A stretch of DNA of 64,000 bases from Yoonia litorea (lineage in GTDB: Bacteria > Pseudomonadota > Alphaproteobacteria > Rhodobacterales > Rhodobacteraceae). How positions within the stretch are numbered: position 1 is the stretch's first letter; each line of letters begins with the position of its first letter. Below, one piece after another: positions 52,245-61,288 of the stretch. The position numbers and the translations under genes were made by a program. Below the pieces are notes generated by a model that saw only the letters and a program-made list of their open reading frames with translations, had not been told where the DNA came from and searched no databases. The stretch covers positions 1-64,000 of the forward strand of contig NZ_FOZM01000003.1 of the NCBI RefSeq assembly GCF_900114675.1, read 5' to 3'.

Positions 52245-54500
52245 TCATTTCCGCTTGCGCTTGACCTTGCGGGCCGTTTTTGCCGCTTTCTTGCGTCCGC
52301 TGGCCTGTTTGCGGCGCGGCGGCTTGCCCCGTCCACGGCTAGGGCCACGCGGCATGATCCGATCATCAAGCGCGACCAATTCCACGATCAACCCGCCAGA
52401 GACAGGTGCCGCTTCGGCCAGCTTGACGGTTGCCTTCTGCCCAAGACCGATCACCATGCCACTGTCAGACCCCATCAAGGTCTGACTATCGGCATCATAG
52501 TGAAAGAACTCGCGCCCCAGTGTGCGGATGGGGATCATTGCGTCCGCGCCGGTCTCGTCAAGTTTCACAAAAACCCCGAATTTGGCGATGCCGCTAATCT
52601 TGCCCGTCAGTTCTGCACCGACACGGTCCGACAGAAAGGCCGCGAGGTAGCGATCCGTGGTGTCCCGTTCAGCCGCCATCGAGCGCCGTTCGGTGTCGCT
52701 GATCTGCTTTCCCGTATCGGCCAGATGGGCGATGTCCCATTCACTCAGACCATCATCACCCCAGCCATGCGCCGTGATCAGGGCACGATGGACGATGAGG
52801 TCGGCATAGCGGCGGATGGGTGACGTGAAATGCGCGTAAGAGCGCAAAGCAAGGCCGAAATGACCGAAGTTATCCGGCGCATAATACGCCTGCGTCATCG
52901 CCCGCAGGGTGGCCATATTAATCAATTCGTCATTCTCTGACCCCTGCGCGCCACGCAACAACGCATTGAGGTGCGCGGTCTTGAGCACCTGACCCTTTGC
53001 AAGATTGAGACCCGAGGCTTGCGCCACCTCGCGCAAGGCCTCCAGCTTGTCAGGGTCGGGTTCTTCGTGGACGCGGAACAGTAGCGGCGATTTCTTGGCG
53101 ATGAGCGTTTCAGCGGCGGCCACGTTGGCCAGCACCATGAACTCCTCGATCAGCCGGTGCGCATCGAGCCGTTCCTTGAACCGGACCGAGGTCACTTGTC
53201 CCTTGTCGTTCAGGACAATCTGGCGTTCCGGCAGGTCAAGGTCGAGCGGTTGACGCCGCGCCCGCGCCTTCATCAAGGCTGAAAACGCACCGTAAAGTGG
53301 TGAGATGATCTCATCCATCAGCGGCGCAACCTTGTCGTTTGGTTGCCCGTCAACTGCCGCCTGGACTTCTTCGTAATTGAGTGATGCGACTGATTTCATC
53401 AGCCCGCGATGGAACTGGTGGTCTATTTTAATGCCAGCCGCGTCAATCCGCATGGCAACCGCAAGGCAGGCGCGTTCCACTCCTTCGTGCAGCGAACACA
53501 GATCACCAGACAGCCGGTCCGGCAACATTGGCACAACCCGGTCGGGGAAGTATGTGGAATTGCCGCGTTGCCGCGCTTCGCGGTCAAGTGCCGAGCCGGG
53601 CGTCACGTAATGGGCAACATCCGCAATCGCGACCCAGATGATGAATCCGCCTTCATTCTTGGGATCTGTGTCAGCCTCGACAAAGCAGGCATCGTCATGG
53701 TCGCGGGCATCCCAAGGGTCGATGGTGATCAGCGGCATATCCCGCAGGTCCCGCCGTTTGCCGAGCTTTGCAGGCGTCGCCGCATCGGCCTCGGCAATGA
53801 CCTCGTCCGGGAAATGGTCAGGAATCCCATGCTGATGGATTGCAATCAGCGACACTGCGCGTGGCGCAGTCGGATCGCCAAGCCGCGTGATGATGCGGGC
53901 CTTTGGCAGCCCCAGCCGGCCTTTGGGGCCGGCCTGTTCGGCCTCCACAAGCTCTCCGTCCTTGGCCCCGCCCGTCGCACCCGGAGCTACGGTCCATTGT
54001 TTGTCAGCACCTTTGTCGATTGGCAGGATACGCCCGCCCTCTGATCCCGCACGGAAGACACCGAGAATACGCAAAGGGTTGGCACCGATGCGGCGGATCA
54101 TACGGGCGGTGTGGGTGTAGTCCTCGGTCTTGTCGACGGTCAGACGCCCCAGAATGCGGTCTCCCTGACCCAGTGCTGGATCGCTTTCGCGCAGCATCAT
54201 CAGGATGCGCGGCTCAGGTCCTTCGCCTGTCCACTCCATCGGTCTGGCAAAAACATCCCCGTCCGGATCCGGTCCGAGGATTTCCAGCACCGCCACCGGC
54301 GGCAGCTCTTCGGCATCGCGATAGGATGAGCGGCGTTTGGTAAGCTTGCCCTCATCCTGCAATTCCTTGAGCAACCGTTTGAGATCAATCCGCGCAGCCC
54401 CTTTGATGCCAAAGGCTTTGGCAATGTCGCGCTTGGCGGATTTGGTGGGGTTTGCCGAAATCCAGTCGAGGATTTCCGATTTCGAGGGGATACGTGTCAT
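52245..54500 (-). CDS. rnr: Ribonuclease R
   Basis: A 3'-5' exoribonuclease of 751 residues that degrades structured RNA. The order is an N-terminal winged helix, cold-shock domains, the RNB domain with active-site Asp in DPWDARDHDDACF, an S1 domain near 640-715 (GKISGIAKFGVFVKLDETGA), and a Lys/Arg-rich tail. These match RNase R rather than RNase II. The ATG at 54500 is the first good start. Upstream is the lipoprotein gene on the same strand after a 53-base gap. Confidence 0.94.
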   Translation of the reverse strand: MTRIPSKSEILDWISANPTKSAKRDIAKAFGIKGAARIDLKRLLKELQDEGKLTKRRSSYRDAEELPPVAVLEILGPDPDGDVFARPMEWTGEGPEPRILMMLRESDPALGQGDRILGRLTVDKTEDYTHTARMIRRIGANPLRILGVFRAGSEGGRILPIDKGADKQWTVAPGATGGAKDGELVEAEQAGPKGRLGLPKARIITRLGDPTAPRAVSLIAIHQHGIPDHFPDEVIAEADAATPAKLGKRRDLRDMPLITIDPWDARDHDDACFVEADTDPKNEGGFIIWVAIADVAHYVTPGSALDREARQRGNSTYFPDRVVPMLPDRLSGDLCSLHEGVERACLAVAMRIDAAGIKIDHQFHRGLMKSVASLNYEEVQAAVDGQPNDKVAPLMDEIISPLYGAFSALMKARARRQPLDLDLPERQIVLNDKGQVTSVRFKERLDAHRLIEEFMVLANVAAAETLIAKKSPLLFRVHEEPDPDKLEALREVAQASGLNLAKGQVLKTAHLNALLRGAQGSENDELINMATLRAMTQAYYAPDNFGHFGLALRSYAHFTSPIRRYADLIVHRALITAHGWGDDGLSEWDIAHLADTGKQISDTERRSMAAERDTTDRYLAAFLSDRVGAELTGKISGIAKFGVFVKLDETGADAMIPIRTLGREFFHYDADSQTLMGSDSGMVIGLGQKATVKLAEAAPVSGGLIVELVALDDRIMPRGPSRGRGKPPRRKQASGRKKAAKTARKVKRKRK

Positions 54501-54553
54501 GGCGCAGCCCTAGCACGGGCTGCGGCAAGCGTCATCCAAATAGCTGCGTTTGA

Positions 54554-55018
54554 TCAGAACAGATCGTTACGGGGGCAGGGCGTCGTATCACCACGCGCCC
54601 ATGCCTGAATGGCCCGTGTGAAGACGCCATCACCAATGGGGGCGTAGGTTGTGACGCGCGCGCCTGAGCCGGTCGCGACAACATCGGCCAGAACACGCGG
54701 GTACCAGCCCGGATCACCGACGTTGTTAGGGCTCATATGCTCAACGATGAAAGAATTGCCTTCGCGACGTGTGCGGTAATTGTCGGTGAAGATCGCGTTC
54801 ATGGTCATCCCGCGCGTGATCTGTGTCTGAGACCCGAAATTCAGGCAGGACCGTCCGCGATTGGAAATCGTGGACATCGCAGCAGAGGCCGAGCGGTTCA
54901 CCTCAATTGTTTCTGTGCGGACACCTGAGTGGCTGCGCAGTTCTTCCGGTGTGGTCGGAAACGACAAACATCCGGACAAGGTAACAGCAGCGATGGCGGC
55001 AAGGGCAAAACGCTTCAT
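54554..55018 (-). CDS. Hypothetical lipoprotein
   Basis: A protein of 154 residues with lipobox LSGC (acyl Cys at residue 17) after a typical Lys-Arg start. I do not recognise the family. Asp is not at +2 (Leu-Ser follow), so outer-membrane sorting is expected. The mature part holds two further Cys (SCLNFG and PCPRN) that may pair. It stands alone between dapE and rnr on the same strand. Confidence 0.72.
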   Translation of the reverse strand: MKRFALAAIAAVTLSGCLSFPTTPEELRSHSGVRTETIEVNRSASAAMSTISNRGRSCLNFGSQTQITRGMTMNAIFTDNYRTRREGNSFIVEHMSPNNVGDPGWYPRVLADVVATGSGARVTTYAPIGDGVFTRAIQAWARGDTTPCPRNDLF

Positions 55019-55116
55019 GAAAATAGCTCCTGAGTATTCTTACTCGGCAACCAGTGCCGCAGAACTAAGGCAGGACAAGGGCCGCAACGGGCGGGATTTG
55101 CGGAAATCCCGCGGCG

Positions 55117-56259
55117 TTATGCAAAATAGTCACGCAGGATGCGCGTGTAGATCGCCTTGAGCTGGTGGACCTCATCGACCTTCACCCGCTCATCCACCTG
55201 ATGCATCGTTTTGCCCGTCAGGCCGAATTCGACCACAGGGCAATGATCCTTGACGAACCGTGCATCCGACGTGCCGCCAGAGGTGGACAATGCGGGTTCT
55301 ACCCCTGTCTCGGCCTCGACCGCAGCGCCGACCAGATCGGACAGCTCTCCCGGAGGGGTCACAAAGCTTTCGCCAGAGACCCTCACCCGCATCTCGACCT
55401 TGACGTCGAACGCCGCAGCGACCTTGTCAGCTTCCTCCTGCATCCAGGTGGTCAGGGCCGCGCTGGTGTGGGTGTCGTTGAAGCGGATATTCACGGTCGC
55501 GCGGGTCTGTGACGGAATGACATTGGTCGCAGGATTGCCGGTGTCGATGGTCAGCACCTGGAGTGACGAAGGATCGAAATGTTCTGTCCCCTCGTCCAGC
55601 ACGCGGCTGGACAACGCATCCATCAATCGTGCGATCGCAGGCATCGGGTTCTTGGCACGATGCGGATAGGCCGCATGTCCCTGTACCCCCGTGACCGTGA
55701 AAAACGCGGCCATTGACCCCCGCCGGCCAATCTTCATCGCCTCACCCATCACGTCTGGGCAGGTCGGTTCACCAACAAGGCAAACGCTCATGTTTTCGTT
55801 ATTGGCGGCCATCCAGTCGAGCAAGGCAGTCGTGCCATCTGTCGCATCGCCTTCCTCATCGCCGGTAACGGCGAGGATAATGGCGCCATCAGGTGGCGTG
55901 TCCTGAACAAAATCAATCGCCGCCGCCGCAAAAGCCGCCACACCCGATTTCATATCCGTTGCACCACGGCCATAAAGGTAGCCGTCTTTGATCTCGGCGC
56001 CGAAGGGCGGCATCGTCCAGGCAGCTTCATCGCCCAAAGGCACCACATCAGTGTGGCCGTTGAACCCGAACGAGCGGTTTGCGCCCTGCCGTCCCCAACG
56101 TGCAAAGAGGTTTGACACGCCGCCGCGATCCACGCGGGTGCAGGTGAAACCACCATCTGTCAGGACTTTTTCCAGATGGACCAACGCACCACCCTCTTCG
56201 GGGGTGATAGATGGGCAACGGACAAGTGCCGCAGTCAGGTCAACGGGATCAATAGGCAT
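55117..56259 (-). CDS. dapE: Succinyl-diaminopimelate desuccinylase
   Basis: Hydrolyses N-succinyl-LL-diaminopimelate in lysine and peptidoglycan synthesis. The protein has 380 residues. The metal ligands lie in [31 protein letters not shown] and in the C-terminal HQVDERV. GGAGC precedes the ATG. It is the last gene of a cluster led by dapD, which performs the succinylation step before it. Three other genes stand between the two. Confidence 0.94.
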   Translation of the reverse strand: MPIDPVDLTAALVRCPSITPEEGGALVHLEKVLTDGGFTCTRVDRGGVSNLFARWGRQGANRSFGFNGHTDVVPLGDEAAWTMPPFGAEIKDGYLYGRGATDMKSGVAAFAAAAIDFVQDTPPDGAIILAVTGDEEGDATDGTTALLDWMAANNENMSVCLVGEPTCPDVMGEAMKIGRRGSMAAFFTVTGVQGHAAYPHRAKNPMPAIARLMDALSSRVLDEGTEHFDPSSLQVLTIDTGNPATNVIPSQTRATVNIRFNDTHTSAALTTWMQEEADKVAAAFDVKVEMRVRVSGESFVTPPGELSDLVGAAVEAETGVEPALSTSGGTSDARFVKDHCPVVEFGLTGKTMHQVDERVKVDEVHQLKAIYTRILRDYFA

Positions 56260-56308
56260 GTGTTAGCTCCTTTCCCCAATGGCTATCGGGATGGCGCATG
56301 GGATGCAA

Positions 56309-57019
56309 TCAGCGGTCAGCGACCACGAAGGTATGAATGGTGAAGACAACCGCCTGCGTCCGGGGCAGGCGCAAGATGCTCTGGCGCTCCGAGCGGTGAT
56401 AAGGGCGCGGGGCGTCAGGGTCTTGTCTGACAGGCTGATGCAAATCGGGGTTGGCATAGCGGAGCCTGTTAAACCGCCAAAGCGGTCGTCCTACCTGCAC
56501 GCCGTCGAAAAGGCGCTGCACGCGCGCGGCGATATTGCTGTCGTATTCGGGAACAGGATCATGGATCGTCGCCAGCGGGCGGCCGACCTTGTCGGCCAGA
56601 CGCCAGCTTGCAGGAAAGCACAAAACAGCACCCGTCAGGACATGCTCGGCCCCACGCTTTTCGAGGATGCAGAGGTCTTCCTGCACCAGATGGCCAAGGG
56701 TCAGAAGGGGGGCGTCGCGGTCAATGACCAACGTGCGCCCGTCGGGGCACGTCACCTCCGCGGCACTGACGCTGAATCCCTTCGCAGGCAGACAAGCAAG
56801 AACCTCATCCAGCAACTCTCTTGCAGGCCCCAGCACCTCATCGGGCGCGTAGAGAACGGCGTCTCGCTTGTTGCGCAGCAGGTCGGCGCGATAGGCCATC
56901 TGATCGGCGTAGGCATCATCCACCATAAGCCACCCGTCGGGCGGGCAGGGGCGCGTGCCGGGCAGCGCTGCGTCCCCCGTCAAAGCATCAGGAAGCGCGG
57001 ATTGCAGGATCGTCGGCAT
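56309..57019 (-). CDS. DUF3445 (heme-dependent oxidative N-demethylase-like) protein
   Basis: A protein of 236 residues matching DUF3445: LVQEDLCILEKRG and GAVLCFPASWRLADKVGRPL, then IHDPVPEYDSNIAARVQRLF, and a late RSERQSILRLPRTQAVVFTIHTF, split here as SERQSILRLPRTQAV. The family has heme-binding demethylase members. Which amine it acts on is unknown. The ATG overlaps the stop of the previous gene by one base (TAATG). It lies in the dapD-to-dapE cluster. Confidence 0.8.
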   Translation of the reverse strand: MPTILQSALPDALTGDAALPGTRPCPPDGWLMVDDAYADQMAYRADLLRNKRDAVLYAPDEVLGPARELLDEVLACLPAKGFSVSAAEVTCPDGRTLVIDRDAPLLTLGHLVQEDLCILEKRGAEHVLTGAVLCFPASWRLADKVGRPLATIHDPVPEYDSNIAARVQRLFDGVQVGRPLWRFNRLRYANPDLHQPVRQDPDAPRPYHRSERQSILRLPRTQAVVFTIHTFVVADR

Positions 57020-57348
57020 TATGCCTTGTCAAAAAACGGCGTCATCTGCGCCACGATCACGCTATTCTCATCCAGTGCGCGCTGCATCAGGGCCTGTTCC
57101 TCGTCGGAAATGTCGTGCCCTTCGGCCAGACGTTCCACAAGCGTGCCGTAGCCAGACACATCCAGCGGGGCCAGATCTGCCTGCTTAAGGATTGCGACCG
57201 TCTCTCGTACCGCTTCTGCCTCGTCAACGCCGCTGGCGTAGCACATCAGCGCCGCACCGGTGGCCTCTTTGGGCAAGCCGTCACCTGCGTTGCGCCCAAC
57301 CTCCACCAAAAGGGTGTAGACGTCATGTTTCTTTTTGGGCTTGTTCAT
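57019..57348 (-). CDS. Small conserved hypothetical protein
   Basis: A helical protein of 109 residues that I do not recognise. The ATG at 57348 gives MNKPKKKHDVYTLLVEVG. The middle part GAALMCYASGVDEAEAVRET and the acidic end are unremarkable. It has no signal or membrane segment. Its start overlaps the preceding membrane-protein gene by four bases, and its stop overlaps the DUF3445 start, so it is part of the cluster. Confidence 0.72.
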   Translation of the reverse strand: MNKPKKKHDVYTLLVEVGRNAGDGLPKEATGAALMCYASGVDEAEAVRETVAILKQADLAPLDVSGYGTLVERLAEGHDISDEEQALMQRALDENSVIVAQMTPFFDKA

Positions 57349-57626
57349 TGGCTTTCTTTCTCTTCCCAGCGCGAGCGGACCGCCCAGATGGTCGAGTTGA
57401 TAATCACGATCTGTAACGGGACATAGATCACAACAAGAAGCAACAGAATGCGCCAGAGCAACGACAGGTCCATGATGATCGTCAATGACACCGCGGGCAG
57501 GAACAGCCACGCCATGATCAGGCCGATAAAGGTCACGTCGAACAGCACCGGCAGCCATGCCGCCTTGAACGACGGACGTATGCCCGCCGCCATGCGTTTG
57601 CGCGCAAGGATACGGCTCAGGATCAT
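57345..57626 (-). CDS. Small two-helix membrane protein
   Basis: A protein of 93 residues. Hydrophobic segments are near residues 25-46 and 55-78 (VLFDVTFIGLIMAWLFL and LLWRILLLLVVIYVPLQIVI), with basic ends. I do not recognise it. CCGGAGAG precedes the ATG. The following gene overlaps its end. Its place between dapD and dapE suggests an envelope role, but that is only position. Confidence 0.7.
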   Translation of the reverse strand: MILSRILARKRMAAGIRPSFKAAWLPVLFDVTFIGLIMAWLFLPAVSLTIIMDLSLLWRILLLLVVIYVPLQIVIINSTIWAVRSRWEEKESQ

Positions 57627-57724
57627 CGGTGATCTCTCCGGCTGCTAGCAGGTGCAGCATAACATCGTTCACGCCGGAGCGTCACCAGATGGCTGATGTC
57701 TGAAACAGGTTTTCTGTCCCGCGA

Positions 57725-58558
57725 TCAGTCGCGCAACAACTCGTTGATGCCGGTCTTCGAACGTGTCTTTTCGTCAACGCGCTTGACGATGACAGCGCAG
57801 TAAAGGCTGACATTGTTCTTTGATGGCATCGAACCCGCAACAACAACCGAATAGGGCGGCACTTCGCCGTACATGACTTCACCGGTTTCGCGATCAACGA
57901 TCTTGGTCGATTTGCCGATGAAGACACCCATGCCGAGGACCGAGCCTTCGCGCACGATGCAGCCTTCAACAACTTCGGAGCGGGCACCGATAAAGCAGTT
58001 GTCCTCGATGATGGTCGGACCGGCCTGCATCGGCTCAAGCACGCCGCCAATACCGACACCACCGGACAGGTGCACGTTCTTGCCGATCTGCGCGCAAGAA
58101 CCCACGGTCGCCCATGTATCGACCATCGTGCCTTCGTCCACATAGGCGCCAAGGTTCACAAAGGATGGCATCAGGACGACGCCCGGTGCGATATAGGCCG
58201 ACTTGCGGACGACGCAGTTGGGCACCGCACGGAAACCTGCAGCTTGCCAGTCAGCCGCTTCCCAGCCTTTGAACTTGCTGTCTACCTTGTCCCACCAGCC
58301 AGCACCCTGCGGCCCACCTGATTGCGGTTCCATGTCCTTGATCCGGAAACCAAGCAGAACGGCCTTCTTGGCCCACTGGTTGACGTGCCAGTTACCATCA
58401 TCCTGCCGCTCGGCCACGCGCAACTGTCCACTGTCGAGGGCGTGCAAAGTCTCCTCGATGGCATCACGCGTTTCGCCAGTCGTCGCGCTGGTGATGCCGT
58501 CGCGGGCGTCCCATGCGGCTTCGATTGCGGTCTCAAGGGCAGCGGTGTCGGTGGTCAT
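57725..58558 (-). CDS. dapD: Tetrahydrodipicolinate N-succinyltransferase
   Basis: Succinylates tetrahydrodipicolinate in the succinylase branch of DAP and lysine synthesis. The protein has 277 residues: an N-terminal helical part and a left-handed beta helix of hexapeptide repeats, clear from [20 protein letters not shown] on. [13 protein letters not shown] is the family mark. The ATG 58558 gives [16 protein letters not shown]. It leads the cluster that ends with dapE. Confidence 0.95.
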   Translation of the reverse strand: MTTDTAALETAIEAAWDARDGITSATTGETRDAIEETLHALDSGQLRVAERQDDGNWHVNQWAKKAVLLGFRIKDMEPQSGGPQGAGWWDKVDSKFKGWEAADWQAAGFRAVPNCVVRKSAYIAPGVVLMPSFVNLGAYVDEGTMVDTWATVGSCAQIGKNVHLSGGVGIGGVLEPMQAGPTIIEDNCFIGARSEVVEGCIVREGSVLGMGVFIGKSTKIVDRETGEVMYGEVPPYSVVVAGSMPSKNNVSLYCAVIVKRVDEKTRSKTGINELLRD

Positions 58559-58728
58559 GGATCAATCCTTTCGCAGTCTGCGCCCTGCCATATGAAACAA
58601 GGGCGATCTTGGCAATGAATAGGGCGCGATTGCGCAGCAACAAGGGCAGGGATCTGAACTTCACCTTATGCGTTTGCATCTTCGACCCAAGCAGGCAAGT
58701 CTGACCGGACACTCAAGGAGGGATCACC

Positions 58729-59574
58729 ATGAAAGACGACCGCCATCATCCTCTGCGTGGCAGCGACGAAGACCGCGAGGCCGCGACCCACTGCCCCGAT
58801 ACACCGCAGACGCGCGCGCCGTCTTACCAACTGGCCTTCGTCGATACCGATTTCCTTTGTCGCGAGGAATTGCGACCCGTTCGCCTGCAACTGGAGCTTC
58901 TCAAGCCCGAGATGCTGATGAATGAGGCCGGCGTCGATTCCACGGTCGTTCTTTTCGGGGGCGCGCGTATTCCCGAACCCGGCTTGCGCCACACGGCGCG
59001 CACCGAAAAACTTGCGGATCTGTCACAATACTATGAAGAGGCGCGGCGCTTTGCGCGGATGGTGACAGAACGCTCGCTCGCCGACGGAGGCCATGAGAAC
59101 GTGATCGTGACAGGCGGTGGCCCCGGTGTGATGGAAGCGGGCAACCGCGGTGCCGAGGAGGCCGGCGGTCGGTCGATCGGGCTGAATATCGTCCTGCCGC
59201 ATGAGCAGGCGCCCAATACCTACGTCACGCCGGAACTTTGCTTCAACTTTCACTACTTCGCCATTCGCAAGATGCATTTCCTGATGCGCGCCTCTGCGGT
59301 CTGTGTGTTCCCTGGCGGGTTCGGCACGCTCGATGAACTCTTCGAGGCGTTGACCCTGATCCAGACCGGCCGGATGGAACAAGTCCCCTTCCTGCTTTTC
59401 GGACGCAGCTTCTGGGAAAAGATCATCAACTGGGACGCATTGGCAGATGCTGGCACCATCTCCGACGAGGATCTCAAGCTCTTCCGGTTTGTCGAAACCG
59501 CAGAAGAAGCCATCGAGGCGATGGAAAACTGGGATGGTGTGGGCACCAAACGCGGGTCCATTCCGGGGCGCTGA
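58729..59574 (+). CDS. LOG-family protein (TIGR00730 type)
   Basis: A Rossmann-like protein of 281 residues of the lysine decarboxylase-like/LOG group. VTGGGPGVMEAGNRGAEEAG and VFPGGFGTLDELFEALTLIQ carry the PGGxGTxxE motif. Many members are 5'-phosphoribohydrolases acting on AMP or cytokinin nucleotides. The exact substrate is unknown. AAGGAGGG precedes the ATG. The gluconokinase gene begins 1 base after its stop, so the two are co-transcribed. Confidence 0.87.
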   Translation: MKDDRHHPLRGSDEDREAATHCPDTPQTRAPSYQLAFVDTDFLCREELRPVRLQLELLKPEMLMNEAGVDSTVVLFGGARIPEPGLRHTARTEKLADLSQYYEEARRFARMVTERSLADGGHENVIVTGGGPGVMEAGNRGAEEAGGRSIGLNIVLPHEQAPNTYVTPELCFNFHYFAIRKMHFLMRASAVCVFPGGFGTLDELFEALTLIQTGRMEQVPFLLFGRSFWEKIINWDALADAGTISDEDLKLFRFVETAEEAIEAMENWDGVGTKRGSIPGR

Positions 59575-59575
59575 G

Positions 59576-60061
59576 ATGAACTGCGCATACATGGTGATGG
59601 GGGTGTCTGGCTGCGGGAAATCCACAGTCGGCGCTGCTTTTGCAGACCGCATCGGCGCTGTGTTCCTGGATGGCGATGACTATCACCCGCAACAGAACGT
59701 CGATCATATGGCCGCAGGGCACGCCCTGACGGATGAAATGCGTTGGCCTTGGCTGGACAGGCTCGCGGCAGAGGTCATTGTGCGGCAACGCGACGAAACC
59801 GTTGTCTTTGCCTGCTCGGCCCTCAAGCGCAGCTACCGGATGCACCTGCGTGACAGGATCCCCCGGCTCGAAGTGGTCTATCTTGAGGCAGACCGCGATC
59901 TGATCGCGAAACGGCTCGGCGCGCGCCACGACCACTTCATGCCGGCGTCACTGCTCGACAGCCAGTTCGCAACGCTGGAAGCGCCTGAGACCTGCTTTGC
60001 CCGGATCGACATCGGCCAGCCCGTCACAAAGATCATTGACCAGCTAGAAAGACTGGTCTGA
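59576..60061 (+). CDS. gntK: Gluconokinase
   Basis: A P-loop kinase of 161 residues that makes 6-phosphogluconate from gluconate and ATP. Walker A is MGVSGCGKST near residue 8. DGDDYHP, LTDEMRWPWLDRL and CSALKRSYRMHLR are typical of GntK. The frame is open upstream into the LOG gene, but the ATG at 59576 fits the family. It feeds the Entner-Doudoroff or pentose phosphate route. Its end overlaps the convergent LacI-family gene by 18 bases. Confidence 0.93.
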   Translation: MNCAYMVMGVSGCGKSTVGAAFADRIGAVFLDGDDYHPQQNVDHMAAGHALTDEMRWPWLDRLAAEVIVRQRDETVVFACSALKRSYRMHLRDRIPRLEVVYLEADRDLIAKRLGARHDHFMPASLLDSQFATLEAPETCFARIDIGQPVTKIIDQLERLV

Positions 60062-61087
60062 CGGCACCTCAAGACCCTGCAGCGGCGGCGCGTCAGGGTC
60101 GCGGATTGCCTGAATAGCGGCCTTCGCAAGAAAGGCACCGGCGCTGTTGACCTGTTCTGCAATGGTCAGAATGTCGGACCGGAACATCTTCAGAAATGGC
60201 ATCGCCTCTTTCGAGGCCACATCAATATCCCTGCCGACCTGCGCGCCAGTGGCCTCAACAGCAGCCACGGCGGCCATGGCCGAAGAAGTCGAAGCCGTCA
60301 CCACCGCGTCAGTCTTGGGATTTGCCTTGAGGTAGTCTTTCAGGTGTTCGATCACGACAAGGCTGGCTGTGTCGCTTGTCACCCCTTCAAGGATTTCAAA
60401 AGACATGTTGTGCGCTTCACAGCTTTCGCTGATGCCTTGGACCATATGCTGGCCGTAGCTTTGGGACTGCGGCGGAGCGATCACGCAGATATTCTTGCGT
60501 CCGCGGGCTGCCAGCTTGTCACCGGCGAGGCGGCCAAATGCAGTGTTGTCGAAATCGTAGTAGGCATGGCTGTCTGCCCAGTTGGTCCGGCCATGGGTGG
60601 CAAAGGGAAAACCTTTTTCCATCAGATAGGCGACACGTGGGTCTTCAGGTTTGATCTGGTTCATGATGATCGCGTCAGCAGATCCGGTCTCAACGATATA
60701 CCTGACAGGGTCCATCGGGTCCTGATCGGGAAAGAATGGCGTGACCACCAGATGATAGGGCGTGTTGCGTAGTCCACCTGCGACAGAGGCAATCAGCCTC
60801 GCAGTATGGCTCATCAGATCATGTTCGGTGGACATCACCAGACTGATGACATTGGTGCGCCCTGTCCGCAGGCGCACACCAGCACGGTTTGGCACATAGC
60901 CGATATCATTGGCGATCTGGCGGATCATCTTTTTGGTCTCGGCCCCGATATCGGGCGCGTCATTGAGCGCGCGCGAAACCGTCGGGACTGCAAGTCCGCT
61001 GATTCGCGAAATCGACTTCAGGGTCGGCTTGCCTTCGAATGTCTGTGTTTCCGCCTGAATCGCATCCAATGATTTGCGCTGCGCCAT
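60044..61087 (-). CDS. LacI-family repressor of the sugar ABC operon
   Basis: A regulator of 347 residues. The helix-turn-helix is near residues 20-45 (TLKSISRISGLAVPTVSRAL), after an N-terminal tail of about 20 residues longer than usual, and a sugar-binding effector domain follows. AAGGAG precedes the ATG. It is divergent from the sugar-transporter genes, with a perfect inverted repeat over their promoter, so it probably represses them and responds to the sugar. The layout recalls AglR or a glucose-type regulator, and the ligand is unknown. Confidence 0.87.
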   Translation of the reverse strand: MAQRKSLDAIQAETQTFEGKPTLKSISRISGLAVPTVSRALNDAPDIGAETKKMIRQIANDIGYVPNRAGVRLRTGRTNVISLVMSTEHDLMSHTARLIASVAGGLRNTPYHLVVTPFFPDQDPMDPVRYIVETGSADAIIMNQIKPEDPRVAYLMEKGFPFATHGRTNWADSHAYYDFDNTAFGRLAGDKLAARGRKNICVIAPPQSQSYGQHMVQGISESCEAHNMSFEILEGVTSDTASLVVIEHLKDYLKANPKTDAVVTASTSSAMAAVAAVEATGAQVGRDIDVASKEAMPFLKMFRSDILTIAEQVNSAGAFLAKAAIQAIRDPDAPPLQGLEVPSDQSF

Positions 61088-61223
61088 ATCGGTCAGCTCC
61101 TTGTCTTTTGTGCGCGAAATCGCGCGCCTTCTCTTTAGCCGAATTTCAAGGCGAGGAAAAAGAGTTTCGAAGCAACGCGTTAGCGTTTTCGTGCCTGCGT
61201 CGTTTAAACATGCATCTTTTGTC

Positions 61224-61251
61224 TTGATCGGTCAAACTAAAACGTTATAGG
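61224..61251 (+). promoter_or_regulatory. Promoter of the sugar ABC operon
   Basis: TTGATC at 61224-61229, a 16-base spacer, and TATAGG at 61246-61251, about 37 bases before the GTG start. The -10 box overlaps the left arm of the inverted repeat. Confidence 0.6.
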
Positions 61252-61264
61252 CTGATCTATAACG
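61243..61264. promoter_or_regulatory. LacI-type operator, inverted repeat over the sugar promoter
   Basis: CGTTATAG and CTATAACG form a perfect 8-base inverted repeat with a 6-base spacer (GCTGAT). It covers the -10 box and start region, the place from which a repressor blocks transcription. Confidence 0.75.
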
Positions 61265-61288
61265 ATTTAGACCAGGGAGGATACAATC

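Noticed and set aside
61243..61264. Inverted repeat as an attachment site or insertion-sequence end
   Set aside because: It lies over a promoter between divergent regulator and transporter genes with no transposase or target duplication, so an operator explains it better.
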